64,000 nucleotides of DNA from G963678095 sp963678095 (GTDB taxonomy: Bacteria; Bacillota; Negativicutes; Selenomonadales; Selenomonadaceae): contig OY782746.1 in NCBI GenBank assembly GCA_963678095.2, forward strand, positions 1,736,001 to 1,800,000, written 5' to 3'. The translations under genes were made by a program, and so were the position numbers. The notes below the pieces were generated by a model. It was not told the DNA's origin. It saw only the letters and a list, made by a program, of their open reading frames with translations, and did no database searches. Shown one piece after another: positions 42,955-51,898 of this stretch. How positions within the stretch are numbered: the first letter of the stretch is position 1; every line of letters starts with the position of its first letter.

Positions 42955-43038
42955 ACTGTAGAAAAGCAGTTTTTATGGGGAAAAGGGTCGTATGCCCTTT
43001 TTTCAGTAATTGCTGCTTGAGACATCAATATGAATAGC

Positions 43039-43087
43039 AAAAGAGGCTGTGGACAAAATGATTACTCATTTTGTCACAGCCCCTTTT
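43039..43087 (+). terminator. Near-perfect hairpin at the IS right end
   Basis: AAAAGAGGCTGTG at 43039 mirrors the terminal inverted repeat at 43074-43087, and ACAAAATGA/TCATTTTGT completes a hairpin with a TTAC loop. The terminal repeat is thus duplicated in inverse order at this end, giving a strong stem that may stop transcripts leaving the element. Confidence 0.65.
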
Positions 43088-43095
43088 CGTCAGCA

Positions 43096-43121
43096 GGCTG
43101 CAAGGCAGCCCTTATTTTTTT
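43096..43121 (+). terminator. Probable original terminator of the tad operon
   Basis: GGCTGC (43096-43101) pairs with GCAGCC (43105-43110), followed by CTTATTTTTTT. It works only in the plus direction, towards which no plus-strand gene now leads except the IS. It probably ended the tad-DUF192 transcript before the IS landed. Confidence 0.65.
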
Positions 43122-44956
43122 AAATGGAAGGGTACAGTGGCGACAATGACATTTTTTTTCAAAATCAGCAGTGTTCGCAGTACAAGTCCTGTCTGGTTAT
43201 GCAGCAGACGATGCCACCATTTGCGAGTTTCGAACTCAGGGATCAATACCGTGATGTAATCGTTAGCCCCCTTTTCCTTCGATAGCTCTTCGATATAATC
43301 AATCAGCGGCTGGATCACAAGCCGGTAAGGGGAATGAAGCGTTACCAGCTTGACCCCCGGATTCCAGCAGCGCCATTTATCTTCAACTTTTTGGGCGATA
43401 TCATCAGAGGTTGCAATATGAACGGCCAGAACATCGTCGCCAATTGATTTTGCATACTGCAAGGTATGGGCAATAACGCTGGTCGGCGTTGAAATTGGCA
43501 CGATGACAATGTTTTTGCCGCCGGCAATTTCAACGGCCGTTTCGGGATTCATGTCTTCAAGCGGCAAATGCAGCTGCTCCGCCATATCTGTGTAATGCTC
43601 TTTGATTTTTCGGAAGATAAAGATCATCAGTGGGATAAAGATCAGTACGGTCCAGGCCCCCTGGCTGAATTTGCTCAAGCCAATGATAATGACGACGACA
43701 CCGGTTACAATAGCTCCCAGCCCATTGATGATGCTGCGCGGAATCCAACCCCGCCCCTTTTGCTTATGCCAGTGGCGGACCATTGCTGTCTGGGCAATGG
43801 TGAAGGATAGGAAAACGCCGATCGCATAGAGGGAGATCAAATGGCTGGTGTTGCCATCGTAGATATAGATCAGCAGCCCGGCACCCAGGCTGAGCAGAAT
43901 AATGCCATTGGAAAAACTCAGCCGTTCGCCACGTTGACCAAGGTAGCGCGGCATGTAGCCGTCGCGGGCTAGGATTGACAGCAGGGGCGGCAGACCATTA
44001 AAGGAGGTATTGGCCGCGAGGTACAGGATCAGCATGGTTGTGATCTGTATATAATAGAAGAAAAAGCCACGGCCAAAAGTCCGTTCGGCGATTTCAGCTA
44101 AGGAAGTCGTGCTTTCGAGCGGCAGAATATGATAATGCATGATCAAAAAAGAAATACCAATAAACATAAACCCGAGAATACCTGACATCCAATAGGTTGT
44201 GTGGCTGGCGTTTTTGATAGCCGGGTCCTTGAACATCGGCACGCCGTTTGATATGGCCTCGACCCCGGTCATTGAGCTACAGCCATTGGCAAAGGCCCGC
44301 AGCAGGATGATCAAAATCCCCCAGTCAAAGGTCCGCTCGAGGGAGGCTGCAGGGATTACCGGTGCCTGCTGGGTAAAGGCCTGATAGGTTCCGGCAAAAA
44401 TAAGTGCGCTTATACCGAAGATGAAGGCATAGGTAGGGAAGACGAAGGTCGTCGAAGCCTCGCGTATGCCGCGCAGATTAATCAGCATTAAAATAAAAAA
44501 TAAGACAAATAAGTCAAGGGCAACTTCATGGGCTGCCAGCATTGGAAAAGCAGAAATGATCGCGGCGGTACCAGCAGAAATACTTACGGCAACGGTCAGC
44601 ATGTAATCGGCAAATAGTGCGGCCGCAGCGGTAAGGGCAGGTACCTCGCCTAAATTGTGCATCGCCACGGCATAGGAACCGCCGCCACCGGGGTTCGCTC
44701 TTGCTACCTGGACATAAGAAATGGTTACGATTGCCAGCAACAGCAAAATTGCGGCAGCGATATGGCTCATATAGCCATAGGCGAGCAGGCCGGGAGCGGC
44801 CAGGATCAGCATGATTTCTTCCGGACCATAAGCCACCGAGGACAGGGCGTCGGAAGAAAAAATGGCGAGAGCTTTCCATTTTGGCAGCTTTTCGGCGGAA
44901 ATCTCCTGGTTATGCAGGGGCCGGCCGATCAGCAAGCGTCTTAATAAACGCATCAT
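43112..44956 (-). CDS. kimA: KimA-like high-affinity K+ importer (APC family)
   Basis: A 614-residue transporter with about 12 membrane helices (opening FSSDALSSVAYGPEEIMLIL, then SYVQVARANPGGGGSYAVAM) and a C-terminal cytosolic domain of about 120 residues of USP-like fold (NIVIVPISTPTSVIAHTLQY). This is the KimA/YdaO type of potassium-proton symporter, which c-di-AMP inhibits by binding the cytosolic domain. Start 44956 is chosen because the longer frame begins within the riboswitch terminator; GGAGG is 11 bases upstream. Regulated by the c-di-AMP riboswitch just upstream. Confidence 0.9.
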   Translation of the reverse strand: MMRLLRRLLIGRPLHNQEISAEKLPKWKALAIFSSDALSSVAYGPEEIMLILAAPGLLAYGYMSHIAAAILLLLAIVTISYVQVARANPGGGGSYAVAMHNLGEVPALTAAAALFADYMLTVAVSISAGTAAIISAFPMLAAHEVALDLFVLFFILMLINLRGIREASTTFVFPTYAFIFGISALIFAGTYQAFTQQAPVIPAASLERTFDWGILIILLRAFANGCSSMTGVEAISNGVPMFKDPAIKNASHTTYWMSGILGFMFIGISFLIMHYHILPLESTTSLAEIAERTFGRGFFFYYIQITTMLILYLAANTSFNGLPPLLSILARDGYMPRYLGQRGERLSFSNGIILLSLGAGLLIYIYDGNTSHLISLYAIGVFLSFTIAQTAMVRHWHKQKGRGWIPRSIINGLGAIVTGVVVIIIGLSKFSQGAWTVLIFIPLMIFIFRKIKEHYTDMAEQLHLPLEDMNPETAVEIAGGKNIVIVPISTPTSVIAHTLQYAKSIGDDVLAVHIATSDDIAQKVEDKWRCWNPGVKLVTLHSPYRLVIQPLIDYIEELSKEKGANDYITVLIPEFETRKWWHRLLHNQTGLVLRTLLILKKNVIVATVPFHLKK

Positions 44957-45014
44957 GAGTGTTCTAACCTCCATTGAAAATATATATAATTTTTGAAAAA
45001 ACTTAAAAAAAGAC

Positions 45015-45040
45015 ACAAAAAAAGACCCTATGAGGTCTTT
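45015..45040 (-). terminator. Terminator of the c-di-AMP riboswitch
   Basis: On the minus strand AGACC...GGGTCT is followed by a run of seven Ts, about 60 bases before the kimA start. It forms the expression platform of the riboswitch. Confidence 0.85.
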
Positions 45041-45051
45041 GACCCTCATTT

Positions 45052-45165
45052 TAGCCGACGAAGTTAGCTGCCGGGTAGGATGATAAGAGAAAACATCCCT
45101 TTCGGCCAGGCCGAAATTAACCCCAAAAAATTGGTTCCTCCGCTTCTTGTGACAAGAACTAAGCT
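45052..45165 (-). promoter_or_regulatory. ydaO/yuaA c-di-AMP riboswitch
   Basis: On the minus strand the hallmark segments occur in order: GGAGGAACCAATTTTTTGGG, GGTTAATTTCGGCC, and TACCCGGCAGCTAACTTCGTC. They match the ydaO class consensus (GGAACCA, GGGTGAAT, CCCGTCAGCTAACCTCG). High c-di-AMP turns the gene off by favouring the terminator. KimA is the most usual target. Confidence 0.92.
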
Positions 45166-45184
45166 GTTATTCAAATATAGAGTG

Positions 45185-45212
45185 ATTATACACCTTTTTG
45201 ATAAAAAGTAAA
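45185..45212 (-). promoter_or_regulatory. Promoter of the kimA transcript
   Basis: On the minus strand TTTACT (45212-45207), 16 bases, TATAAT (45190-45185), just upstream of the riboswitch. Confidence 0.6.
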
Positions 45213-45390
45213 GGCTTTATTGATAAATATTTTATGTAGATTTTTAACGGCAATTTTGGCGGCAATAAAGACGAGTTGTTCCCTGGCTGTCACTGTATAT
45301 AATTGACTTAGCTGGGAAACCCGCTTGGAGATATGTAAAATTTTTGCTGCTTTCGGCAATAAATTTTTCGTAAAAATAAAGGATTTCTGC

Positions 45391-45396
45391 TATAAT
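45391..45396 (+). promoter_or_regulatory. -10 box of the HAD phosphatase gene
   Basis: A perfect TATAAT (45391-45396) lies 33 bases before the start; the -35 region is poor (TCGTAA). No other promoter is apparent in the 215-bp divergent region. Confidence 0.4.
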
Positions 45397-45428
45397 AAAA
45401 ATAATGATTAAAAGAAATGAGGCTTGCG

Positions 45429-46079
45429 ATGAGGGCGTTTATTTTTGATATGGATGGGGTCATTATCGACAGTGAGCCGCTTCATACGGCGATGAAAATA
45501 AAAACATTTCGCCATTTTGGCCTCCGGCTGACAGAGCAGGAATGTCTAGAGTATATGGGGCGGACGACGAAATTTATGTTCCGCCATTTTATTGAAAAAT
45601 ATGACAGGTCGATTTCTTTGGAAGAAATGGTCCACTATAAGCATCAGCTGTATCTGGAAGCTCTTTATAATGATAGCGGCATCAGGCCGATTGCTGGGAC
45701 CATGGAGCTTTTACGTGAATTGAAAGCGAAAGACATTCCGGCAGCGATTGGTTCGTCTTCGGGACGGCAGGTGATTGATGCAGTTGTCAAAAAGTTTCAG
45801 CTGCAGCCGTATTTTCAGTCGATCTTAAGCGGTGCTGATCTGCCGCAGAGCAAGCCGGATCCGGCCATATATTTGCTTTCAGCCCAGCGTCTGGGTGTCC
45901 GACCGGAAGACAGCATTGTCATTGAGGATGCTGCGGCTGGGGTCCAGGCGGCCAAGGCTGCCGGAATGTACTGTATCGCTTATCGTAATCCAAGCTCCGG
46001 CCAGCAGGATTTGTCGCAGGCAGACCGGGTTGTTGAGTCGATAAAGGATATTGCTGTGGCAGAGTTTTTGCCGGACTGA
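45429..46079 (+). CDS. HAD phosphatase, beta-phosphoglucomutase-like
   Basis: A 216-residue HAD-superfamily (subfamily IA) enzyme. Motif I FDMDGVIIDSEPLH gives the nucleophile and acid/base aspartates, motif II is IGSSSG, motif III the lysine in SKPDPAIY, motif IV is VIEDAAAGVQAA. The motif order is that of beta-phosphoglucomutase and small sugar-phosphate phosphatases; substrate unknown. ATG 45429 gives a typical MRAFIFDMDG start; ATG 45417 adds four residues with no better ribosome site. Confidence 0.85.
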   Translation: MRAFIFDMDGVIIDSEPLHTAMKIKTFRHFGLRLTEQECLEYMGRTTKFMFRHFIEKYDRSISLEEMVHYKHQLYLEALYNDSGIRPIAGTMELLRELKAKDIPAAIGSSSGRQVIDAVVKKFQLQPYFQSILSGADLPQSKPDPAIYLLSAQRLGVRPEDSIVIEDAAAGVQAAKAAGMYCIAYRNPSSGQQDLSQADRVVESIKDIAVAEFLPD

Positions 46080-46162
46080 CTATTTAGCAATGCGGTTTTT
46101 TGTATTTATGCCGGTGCATTGGCGCGGGCAGACAGTTTTTATAGAGGTATGGGGGGATTTTT

Positions 46163-47344
46163 GTGCAGAGTTTTGAATACTATAGTCCGACGGAAATTGT
46201 CTTTGGTCGTGGGGCCGAAGCAAAGACGGCAGAAAAAATAAAGAAAAACGGTGGGACAAGAGTTGTTCTCGTTTATGGCGGCGGCAGTGTTGTCCGCAAC
46301 GGACTGCTCGCCCGATTAGAAAAAATGCTCGATGAGGCTGGCCTGCGCCATATTTCATTAGGGGGTGTACAGCCAAATCCAAGGGTCGGTTTTGTCCGGG
46401 AGGCCATTGCCAAGGCCGTTGCTTTTGGTGCGGATTTTATTCTGCCGGTTGGCGGTGGCAGCGCCATCGACAGCGGCAAAGCGATTGCTCACGGAACGGC
46501 AAATCCTGATATCGATATCTGGGATATCTGGCTGGGGAAGACGAAGCTTGAAAAAACATTGCCGCTGGGGGTGGTGCTGACAATTGCTGCTGCCGGCAGT
46601 GAAACCAGCAATTCGGCAGTGCTGACAAATGAAGCAACCGGGAAAAAATGCGGATTGGGAACAGAACTTAACCGTCCCCGGTTTGCTATTATGAATCCAG
46701 AGCTTACGTATACTTTGCCGAGAAATCAGATTGCCTATGGCATTGCAGACATTCTGATGCATACGATGGATCGCTATTTTTCTCAAATCGAAGGAAATGA
46801 TTTTACCGATGTTGTGGCCGAAGGGCTGATAAAAAATGTCATGCGCCATGGCCGGGTAGCGCTCGAAAAGCCGGATGATTATCATGCCATGAGTGAACTT
46901 ATGTGGTGCGGCAGCGTGTCCCATTCGAATTTCACAGGCCTTGGGCGGCCTAAGGATTTTGCAACCCATAAGCTGGGCCATGAACTCAGCGGCAAATTTG
47001 ATGTTGCCCACGGTGCCTCCCTTACGGCGGTCTGGGGATCCTGGGCTCGGTATGTATACAAGGAAAATCCAGAAAGGTTTTCTCATTTTGCCTCCAGTAT
47101 CTGGGGCATCCAGAATGTGGATGTTGAGCAGGAGGCTTTGGCGGGGATTGCGGCCATGGAACGCTATTTTTCGGCAATCGGCATGCCGATTAATTTCACT
47201 GAACTTGGCATCGGGGTACAGGACGAGGCCGGCCTGGCTTATTTGGCTGATATGTGTACCGATGGCGGGAAGAAAACCGTGGCGGAGTTTAAGAAACTTA
47301 CGCGGGGCGATGTGTATGCGATCTATCAGATGGCAAATTATTGA
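46163..47344 (+). CDS. Iron-containing alcohol dehydrogenase (butanol dehydrogenase type)
   Basis: A 393-residue group III alcohol dehydrogenase starting at GTG with GGGGGGA upstream. The nucleotide-binding loop is LPVGGGSAIDSGKA; the metal ligands lie in ADILMHTMDRYF and in the HKLGHELSGKFDVAHGASL segment (the two histidines). YqhD/BdhA-type enzymes reduce aldehydes to alcohols with NADPH. The place in metabolism here is unclear; neighbours are a phosphatase and a radical SAM protein. A terminator follows at 47350. Confidence 0.88.
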   Translation: MQSFEYYSPTEIVFGRGAEAKTAEKIKKNGGTRVVLVYGGGSVVRNGLLARLEKMLDEAGLRHISLGGVQPNPRVGFVREAIAKAVAFGADFILPVGGGSAIDSGKAIAHGTANPDIDIWDIWLGKTKLEKTLPLGVVLTIAAAGSETSNSAVLTNEATGKKCGLGTELNRPRFAIMNPELTYTLPRNQIAYGIADILMHTMDRYFSQIEGNDFTDVVAEGLIKNVMRHGRVALEKPDDYHAMSELMWCGSVSHSNFTGLGRPKDFATHKLGHELSGKFDVAHGASLTAVWGSWARYVYKENPERFSHFASSIWGIQNVDVEQEALAGIAAMERYFSAIGMPINFTELGIGVQDEAGLAYLADMCTDGGKKTVAEFKKLTRGDVYAIYQMANY

Positions 47345-47349
47345 TTTTG

Positions 47350-47394
47350 AACAGGCGGGAGGGCTTGAACGAGCCTTTCCTGCCTGTTTTCTTT
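47350..47394 (+). terminator. Terminator of the alcohol dehydrogenase gene
   Basis: AACAGGCGGGA (47350-47360) pairs with TTTCCTGCCTGTT, with a GGCT...AGCC inner stem, followed by TTC. Confidence 0.8.
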
Positions 47395-47422
47395 ATCACT
47401 AGTAAGGGAGGTATAGCGATCT

Positions 47423-48319
47423 ATGAAAACGGAGCTTGAGCACTGTCGGCTGTGTCCCCGCCGCTGTGGGGTGAATCGCCTGGCGGGTGAACTCGGCTAT
47501 TGCCGCGCCGGGGCCTTGGCAAAGGTGGCGTTGGTATCCCTGCATAAATGGGAAGAGCCTTGTCTGACGGGGAAACTTGGGGCGGGAACGGTGTTTTTTT
47601 CGCATTGTAATTTGCGCTGCGTTTTTTGCCAAAATCATGAAATCAGTCAGCAGGGAAAAGGAAAAGAGGTTTCGGCAGAGCGTTTAGCCGGGATTTTTAT
47701 CGAACAGCAGCAGCGGGGCGCTTCGACCCTCGATCTGGTGACGCCGACCCATTATGTGCCGCAGATTTTGGCAGCGCTTGAAATTGCAAAAGAGAAGGGG
47801 TTGCAGCTGCCGGTGGTATATAACTCAAATGCCTATGAAACTGTGGAAACGATAGACCTTTTGCGGGGGTATGTAGATATCTTTTTGCCGGATTTGAAAT
47901 ACCGGGAGGAAGCTTCGGCTTTGCGGTACTCGGCGGCGCCGGGGTATTTCGCTGCGGCTGCAGTAGCGATTCGCCGGATGCTTGCAATTGCGGGCCCCCC
48001 AGTTTTTCGGGAGGGGATTTTGCAGCAGGGGGTTCTTGTCCGGCATTTGATTTTGCCTGGGAAAATGAAGGAAAGCATGCAGGTGGTCAGATGGCTGTGG
48101 GAAAATTTTGGCAATCAAGTGTATCTTAGCCTCATGAATCAGTTTACGCCGCTCTACCAAACCGCTGAATATCCGGAAATAAATCGCCGGCTCACGACGT
48201 ATGAGTATCAAAAGGTCATTGATTATGCGCGGGAGCTCGGGGTTGAACAGTGCTTTATTCAGCAGGGGCGGACGGCCTCTAAGGAATTTGTGCCGGATTT
48301 CAGCGGCGCTGGTTTATGA
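47423..48319 (+). CDS. Radical SAM protein, PflA-like
   Basis: A 298-residue radical SAM protein. N-terminal cysteines (CRLCPRRCGVNR and LGYCRAG) could hold an extra cluster; the SAM cluster motif is HCNLRCVFCQN. It has the family's GxV and DLVTPTHY segments, and LPDLKYREE. This group is annotated as a pyruvate formate-lyase activating-enzyme homologue, but no glycyl-radical enzyme is in the window, so the target is unknown. Confidence 0.85.
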   Translation: MKTELEHCRLCPRRCGVNRLAGELGYCRAGALAKVALVSLHKWEEPCLTGKLGAGTVFFSHCNLRCVFCQNHEISQQGKGKEVSAERLAGIFIEQQQRGASTLDLVTPTHYVPQILAALEIAKEKGLQLPVVYNSNAYETVETIDLLRGYVDIFLPDLKYREEASALRYSAAPGYFAAAAVAIRRMLAIAGPPVFREGILQQGVLVRHLILPGKMKESMQVVRWLWENFGNQVYLSLMNQFTPLYQTAEYPEINRRLTTYEYQKVIDYARELGVEQCFIQQGRTASKEFVPDFSGAGL

Positions 48320-48801
48320 AACGATATAAAATTCTGAAAAAATAAAACGAGAGCTTTTAACTTTGCGGGAAATTAGCTATAATGAATATATTGAAGAAAC
48401 ATCATCATCGTATCCTTGTTTGATTTGCTATAAAGTAAAGGGCAGCAGGATGTGTATATGATGTTTTTTATAGTAAAGTCGGCATAAAGATGGGGAAGCT
48501 GCACAAGTTTTATTCAGAATATTCCGCATAGTATAAGCGAGAAACTATAAATAAAATTTATTATAACATTAAATTTCCATAAATATAGATTTTTGTTTTT
48601 AATAGGTATATAATGGGGTTAAATTCAGAATATGGTAAATTGTTATGGGTTCATCATGGTTGCAATTCATTGAACAGGAGTGGTTTGGAGGCCTGCTGTT
48701 CCGAAATTTGTGGACAGGAAATAAGTAATCGGCGAATTTTGGCTAAGGCAGCTTTGATGTTGGCAATGATATGTAATGGCAGCTAAATGAGGAGGGATAT
48801 T
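48320..48801. promoter_or_regulatory. Upstream region of the [NiFe] hydrogenase operon
   Basis: About 480 bases without a gene. TATAAT boxes occur at 48378-48383 (with TTTAAC 16 bases upstream) and 48609-48614, the latter preceded only by AT-rich sequence. The stretch from the second box to the start codon is about 190 bases long, leaving room for a leader; I see no recognised riboswitch. Confidence 0.4.
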
Positions 48802-49923
48802 GTGGACAGATTGGATTCTATGTGGGAAGTGTATTTACGGAAAGGCATCAGTCGGCGCAGTTTTATCAAATCGTGTGTTGCGCTTACCGGCATGCTCGGG
48901 CTTGGACCGGGGATGCTGTCGCAGGTTGTGGCGGCGGCGGAAAAAAATTCTTTGCCGGTTGTAATCTGGTTGCATGGGCAGGAGTGTACAGGCTGTGATG
49001 AATCCTTTATCCGGTCAGGGACGCCGTTGGCTTCGGATGTTTTGCTTAATTCGATAGCCTTGGAGTACAGCCATGCACTGAGCGCGGGTTCTGGTGAGCC
49101 GTTTGAAGCACATCTGCAGGATACCATGAAGCGATATGCCGGCAAGTATATCCTGGCCGTTGAGGGCGCAGTGGCGACCGCTGACAATGGCATCTACTGC
49201 ATGACGGGGGGGCGGACCTTTACGTCGCTGATCAAGGAAGTAGCTGAAAATGCCGCGGCGATTATTGAATACGGATCCTGTGCTTCCGGGGGAGGTATTC
49301 AGGCCGCCAAGCCAAATCCGACCGGATCGGTCGCGGTCAGTTATATTGTCGGCGGGCGCCCCATCGTGAAGGTGCCAGGCTGTCCGCCGATTCCAGAGGT
49401 TATGACCGGCGTTATCATGCATTATGCTTTATTTGGAAAATTACCGCCGCTTGACAGCGAAGGCCGGCCCAAGCAGTTTTATGGCAACCGAATTCATGAC
49501 ACTTGCTACCGGCGTCCGTTTTTTGATTCGGGGATGTTTGCTGAAAAATTTGATGACGCCGGGTCCAAAGCTGGCTGGTGTCTGTACAAACTTGGCTGCC
49601 GTGGCCCGGAAACGTATAATTCCTGTGGGAATCTGCGCTGGTGGAACGGGCTCTCTTATCCGATTCAGTCGGGCCATGGCTGTATCGGCTGCAGCAATGA
49701 TCATTTCTGGGGGGATACGTCCTTTTATGATCGCATGGAAAAATATGGACCGTTGGGCGATGTTGACCGGATTGGGGCGGCGATTGCTGCCGGTACCGTT
49801 GCCGGCGTTGGCGGACATCTTGCCATGTCGGTAGTGCAGAAGAAGAAACGGGCCAGATATGATCTCGATCCGGAAAAGAAGCCGGTCGAATATGAACCGG
49901 AAAAGGATGTGTATGATGAATGA
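48802..49923 (+). CDS. hyaA: [NiFe] hydrogenase small subunit
   Basis: A 373-residue subunit. A Tat signal (SRRSFIKSCVALTGMLGLG) is followed by the small-subunit pattern: WLHGQECTGCDESF (proximal cluster), EYGSCASGGGI and VPGCPPIPE, then CYRRPFFD and WCLYKLGCRGPETYNSC, GCIGCSNDHFWG (medial and distal clusters). A C-terminal membrane helix (AAIAAGTVAGVGGHLAMSVV) anchors it. The start is taken at the GTG at 48802, with AGGAGGG 6 bases upstream; ATG 48787 overlaps that ribosome site. First gene of an eleven-gene operon; its TGA overlaps the next ATG. Confidence 0.93.
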   Translation: MDRLDSMWEVYLRKGISRRSFIKSCVALTGMLGLGPGMLSQVVAAAEKNSLPVVIWLHGQECTGCDESFIRSGTPLASDVLLNSIALEYSHALSAGSGEPFEAHLQDTMKRYAGKYILAVEGAVATADNGIYCMTGGRTFTSLIKEVAENAAAIIEYGSCASGGGIQAAKPNPTGSVAVSYIVGGRPIVKVPGCPPIPEVMTGVIMHYALFGKLPPLDSEGRPKQFYGNRIHDTCYRRPFFDSGMFAEKFDDAGSKAGWCLYKLGCRGPETYNSCGNLRWWNGLSYPIQSGHGCIGCSNDHFWGDTSFYDRMEKYGPLGDVDRIGAAIAAGTVAGVGGHLAMSVVQKKKRARYDLDPEKKPVEYEPEKDVYDE

Positions 49924-51827
49924 AGCGAGTGGTAGTTGATCCGATAACCAGAATAGAAGGACATCTGCGAGTGGAAATCAAGGTCGATGAAGCGACTGGA
50001 AAAGTACAAGATGCCCTGTCGAGCGGCACGGCCTGGCGGGGACTCGAATTGATCATGAACGGGCGTGATCCGCGTGATGCCTGGGCCTACATTCAGCGAA
50101 TCTGTGGTGTATGTACGAGCGCACATGCGTTGGCCTCTTTGCGGGCCGTAGAAGATGCCCTGGAAATAAAAATTCCGCGCAATGCCAATTATATTCGCAA
50201 TATTATGGCGGCTACGCAGACGGTACAGGATCATCTGATCCATTTTTATCATTTGCATGCACTTGACTGGGTAAGTCCGCTGGAAGCCCTAAAAGCCGAT
50301 CCGGCCAAAACGGCTGCGTTGCAAAATACAGTGCTTGAAACCTACCGCTTGCCGGCTAAGGCTCCGGTATCGGTGACCGAAGCCTATCCAAAGGAATCCC
50401 CCAAGGCTACGGCGGCCTATTTCAGAGAGATTCAGGCGAAGCTCAAGGGAATTGTCGATGGCGGGCAGCTCGGGATTTTCGCGGCGCAGTGGTGGGATCA
50501 TCCCGATTATCAGCTGCTTGAGCCGGAAGTCCATCTGATGGCGGTGGCGCATTATCTCGAAATGCTGGACAAGCAGCGGGAAATTGTCATAACGCATGTC
50601 GTATTCGGGGGCAAAAATCCGCATCCAATGTATGTAGTCGGCGGCATGCCCTGTTCCATTTCGATGGATGATATGAATGCACCGATCAATACGGAACGGC
50701 TACAGATTGTCGATCGGTCGATTAACACGACGATTAATCTCGTGGATCAGTATTATCTGCCGGATCTTTTGGCCATTGGCCATCAGTATGTGCAAAAAGG
50801 CTATGTTGACGGCGGCGGGCTGGCAAAGGAACGTGTACTGGGCTTTGGCGATTATCCGGAGGAAACATATTCCGGGACCAGCAATGGCGAATTTCATAAG
50901 AATCTATTGTTGCGCTGCAATGGCGTCGTTGAGGATTTTGGCAAGGGCATTGCCAATGCCCGCTTTTTCGAATTTGAACCCGAGGATCTTGCGGATCCCG
51001 AGGTTCTCAGTGAAGGGGTGGAACACTCCTGGTATGAATATCCGGAGGCGCCGGGGCGTGATCTGCACCCGTTTGACGGCGTGACAAAACCCAAATATAC
51101 CGGTCCGAAGGAAGGGACGGCAACGGACTGGAAAACCCTTGATGAGGATGGAAAGTATTCCTGGCTGAAGACGCCGAAATGGCGGGGTAAAATGGCCGAA
51201 GTTGGGCCGCTGGCACGCTATATCATCATTTACACGAAGGTGAAAAAAGGCGTGATAGACAAGCCGACCTGGGCGGAAGCGATGATTGTTGAACAGATTG
51301 AAGCAGTCTCCCGGGTGCTACATCTGATGCCGGAAGCCTGGATGACGACGATGGTAGGCCGCACGGCTGTGCGGGCACTGGAGGCCCAGCTCAATGCGTA
51401 TATCAACAAGTATTTTTATGATAAGCTGATAAAAAATATAAAAGACGGCGACACGACGGTGGCTGTAAATAAGAAGTGGGGGCCGGAAACCTGGCCGGAA
51501 AAATGCCGTGGAGTAGGTCTTTACGAAGCACCGCGCGGAGCGCTGAGTCACTGGGTGACGATAAAAAATGCGAAGATCGAAAACTATCAAGCAGTTGTTC
51601 CGACTACCTGGAATGCCTGCCCGCGCGACAGCAAGGCTGGCCATGGACCATATGAAAAGGCAATGATGGACACAAAAGTGAAAATTGCCGATAAGCCGCT
51701 CGAGATATTAAAGGCGGTGCGCTCGTTTGATCCTTGTATGGCCTGTGCAACGCATATGTATAATGCTGCGGGCCGTAAAATTAATGTGGTGACAACGGAT
51801 CCTTATTTAGGTGTGCGCAAGGAATAG
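49920..51827 (+). CDS. hyaB: [NiFe] hydrogenase large subunit
   Basis: A 635-residue group 1 (uptake-type) catalytic subunit. The N-terminal L1 motif is RICGVCTSAHALAS and the C-terminal L2 motif is DPCMACATHM, giving the four nickel-binding cysteines. The peptide after the histidine of L2 (MYNAAGRKINVVTTDPYLGV) is longer than usual but should be removed by the protease at 53926. The ATG overlaps the small-subunit stop. Carried to the outside by the Tat signal of HyaA. Confidence 0.95.
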   Translation: MKRVVVDPITRIEGHLRVEIKVDEATGKVQDALSSGTAWRGLELIMNGRDPRDAWAYIQRICGVCTSAHALASLRAVEDALEIKIPRNANYIRNIMAATQTVQDHLIHFYHLHALDWVSPLEALKADPAKTAALQNTVLETYRLPAKAPVSVTEAYPKESPKATAAYFREIQAKLKGIVDGGQLGIFAAQWWDHPDYQLLEPEVHLMAVAHYLEMLDKQREIVITHVVFGGKNPHPMYVVGGMPCSISMDDMNAPINTERLQIVDRSINTTINLVDQYYLPDLLAIGHQYVQKGYVDGGGLAKERVLGFGDYPEETYSGTSNGEFHKNLLLRCNGVVEDFGKGIANARFFEFEPEDLADPEVLSEGVEHSWYEYPEAPGRDLHPFDGVTKPKYTGPKEGTATDWKTLDEDGKYSWLKTPKWRGKMAEVGPLARYIIIYTKVKKGVIDKPTWAEAMIVEQIEAVSRVLHLMPEAWMTTMVGRTAVRALEAQLNAYINKYFYDKLIKNIKDGDTTVAVNKKWGPETWPEKCRGVGLYEAPRGALSHWVTIKNAKIENYQAVVPTTWNACPRDSKAGHGPYEKAMMDTKVKIADKPLEILKAVRSFDPCMACATHMYNAAGRKINVVTTDPYLGVRKE

Positions 51828-51871
51828 CGGCCCTGCCTTATGAAATGGTGGATAAAAAAGAGAAAGGAAAA

Positions 51872-51890
51872 GCTATGATTTTTTCATAGC
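51872..51890 (+). promoter_or_regulatory. Hairpin between hyaB and hyaC
   Basis: GCTATGA (51872-51878) pairs with TCATAGC (51884-51890) just before the hyaC ribosome site; an intercistronic stabiliser or attenuator. The loop is T-rich but no T-run follows. Confidence 0.4.
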
Positions 51891-51898
51891 AGGAACTG

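Larger units (their letters stand above)
41281..43087 (+). mobile_element. IS1182-family insertion sequence
   Basis: A perfect 14-bp inverted repeat, AAAAGGGGCTGTGA (41281-41294) and TCACAGCCCCTTTT (43074-43087), bounds the element, with one transposase gene inside. The left end coincides with the stop codon of the DUF192 gene. No clear target duplication is seen (ATATA on the left, CGTCA on the right). Confidence 0.85.
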
